From assembly GCF_021730395.1 (NCBI RefSeq), contig NC_069365.1, positions 23,038,001-23,102,000 on the forward strand: a stretch of 64,000 nucleotides of DNA, given 5' to 3'. The stretch's first letter is position 1. Each line of letters starts with the position of its first letter. The translations under genes and the position numbers were made by a program. Positions 63,048 to 64,000 of this stretch are shown here, in pieces. The notes under the pieces are model-generated. The model saw only the letters and a list, made by a program, of their open reading frames with translations, was not told where the DNA came from and ran no database searches. Source of the DNA: Mercenaria mercenaria. Its lineage: Eukaryota > Mollusca > Bivalvia > Venerida > Veneridae.

Positions 63048-63146
63048 TGTGGGATTCGAACCATCAGCCTCCTAATCGCAAACGTTAAATCTCTAGCAAT
63101 CTCTAGCAATATTCCTCAGTTCTACCAACTGAGCTACTGAGGCAAA
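63048..63146 (-). other. tRNA-like sequence with A and B boxes
   Basis: The minus strand has CCTCAGTAGCTCAGTTGGTA (A-box) and ATGGTTCGAATCCCACAC (B-box). The central part holds a 10-bp tandem duplication (GCTAGAGATT twice) and does not fold as a standard cloverleaf. It is a probable pseudo-tRNA or SINE head. Confidence 0.5.
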
Positions 63147-63149
63147 TTC

Positions 63150-64000
63150 GATGTACGCATATGGTTTGAAATATATTTATAGTTTTAAAGAAGTCAAATA
63201 TCTTTCAATAAATGGAACAGTCTGGAAAATCCAAATCTAAAAAATAAATGCTAGCATATTTAATTGAAGGTCTTCAAAATATGAACTAAAAGGCAGGTTT
63301 AGTGATTGCGTATATCAAAAAATTAAAACATCTAGGTATCTTAAGCGAATGTGCAAAATATAAAATACAACTATAATGTAAGAAATGATGCGTCCGGTAC
63401 GCTTTATATTACTTTTGCACAAAATAACGTTAATTGAAAAGCCGAAGACACTTAAAATATTTTTCTTTTTATTTTATGTTTTAGTTTAGAAAACACACGA
63501 AGTAACGTGAGACCAGGTCTTTTCATAGCACTTATTCATTTCAACTAAACCATATGTTTGAAATTCTGTAGCTCATGTTGCGTCTGAGATTTACGAAGGT
63601 TTTGTTAAACATGACTTGCGGCGATTTCTGTTTTACTTGGAAAAAACTCCTGATACTTTGTTTATATTGCAGCGCTGGTTTCTTTTTTACGAGCCATTTA
63701 ATGCTTAATATTTAAGGTACTGCTAACAATATTTAAAAAAATCCCGAAGTATTATTGAGATAGAGAAAGGGAAACACAAGATGATGTTTAAATACGTTAT
63801 ACGTTTATATTACAGTGTTGGTCTACAGAGTAGAATAAAACAAGTTGTTGTATTATCATCATTTCAGTCATTTACGTATGTATTTCATTTTGCCCTTCTA
63901 TTATACTAATTTATAAAAAGATTGAATGTAGCAAAAACTTGATGAAAACCTATATGACCGAGCGAAAAGATGTGTTTTATGTACTTTGAAACATGTCTTT
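63150..64000. other. Interval with no recognised gene
   Basis: AT-rich. Apart from the inverted-repeat arm at 63635-63672, nothing was recognised. Confidence 0.45.

Larger units (their letters stand above)
61929..63672. repeat. 38-bp inverted pair 1.7 kb apart
   Basis: 61929-61966 (CTGCAATATAAACAAAGTAT + CAGGAGTTTTTCCCAAGT) and 63635-63672 are reverse complements with one mismatch. The left arm is 7 bp from the right arm of the 61451-62005 pair, so the two inverted pairs interleave. The interior holds a SINE and two tRNA-like stretches. It may mark the ends of a larger decayed DNA transposon. Confidence 0.8.

Overview
This is an AT-rich animal genome window, most likely from a bivalve mollusc. 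That call rests on large multi-exon genes with GT-AG introns, many short inverted-repeat elements and minisatellites in introns, tRNA-derived SINEs, and families typical of bivalves: receptor phosphatases with fucolectin-like ectodomains, TRIM-like RING proteins and mucin-like membrane proteins. The species cannot be fixed from sequence alone. Multi-exon models were built by hand from reading-frame continuity and splice phase; none has transcript support here.

Layout. 1-4.4 kb: diverged tandem repeat, then LINE 3' fragments. 4.5-9.3 kb: two plus-strand genes for paralogous small mucin-like single-pass membrane proteins, separated by an 821-bp near-perfect palindrome. 10.9-15.2 kb (minus): a complete five-exon AADAC/hormone-sensitive-lipase-type hydrolase (397 aa) whose nucleophile-elbow serine is replaced by aspartate. 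16.8-46.2 kb (minus): a 35-exon receptor tyrosine phosphatase of about 1,524 aa, with three fucolectin/F5-8-type domains, a Cys-rich module, seven EGF-like modules, one transmembrane helix, an intact catalytic PTP domain and a second PTP domain that has lost key catalytic residues. Its introns carry three tRNA-Ile(AAT) genes, one tRNA-Leu(AAG) gene, SINEs, MITEs and several unrelated minisatellites. 48.8-53.5 kb (minus): a five-exon FAXC-like (failed axon connections) GST-fold protein. 57.8-60.6 kb (plus): a two-exon RING/B-box protein ending in a CaaX-type prenylation signal. 60.7-64 kb: no gene recognised; SINEs, tRNA-like fragments, interleaved inverted repeats and a 49-bp minisatellite.

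The genes do not form an obvious pathway. Four of the five loci other than the FAXC-like gene encode products that look membrane-anchored, or membrane-targeted by lipid in the RING protein. The most unusual signals are the Ser-to-Asp hydrolase, the lipid-anchor motif on the RING protein, the mucin pair with a nearly fixed membrane segment, a MITE lying 8 bp from a splice acceptor, and two TIR elements that carry tRNA-like sequences. No LTR, Polinton-like or virus-derived element was recognised.
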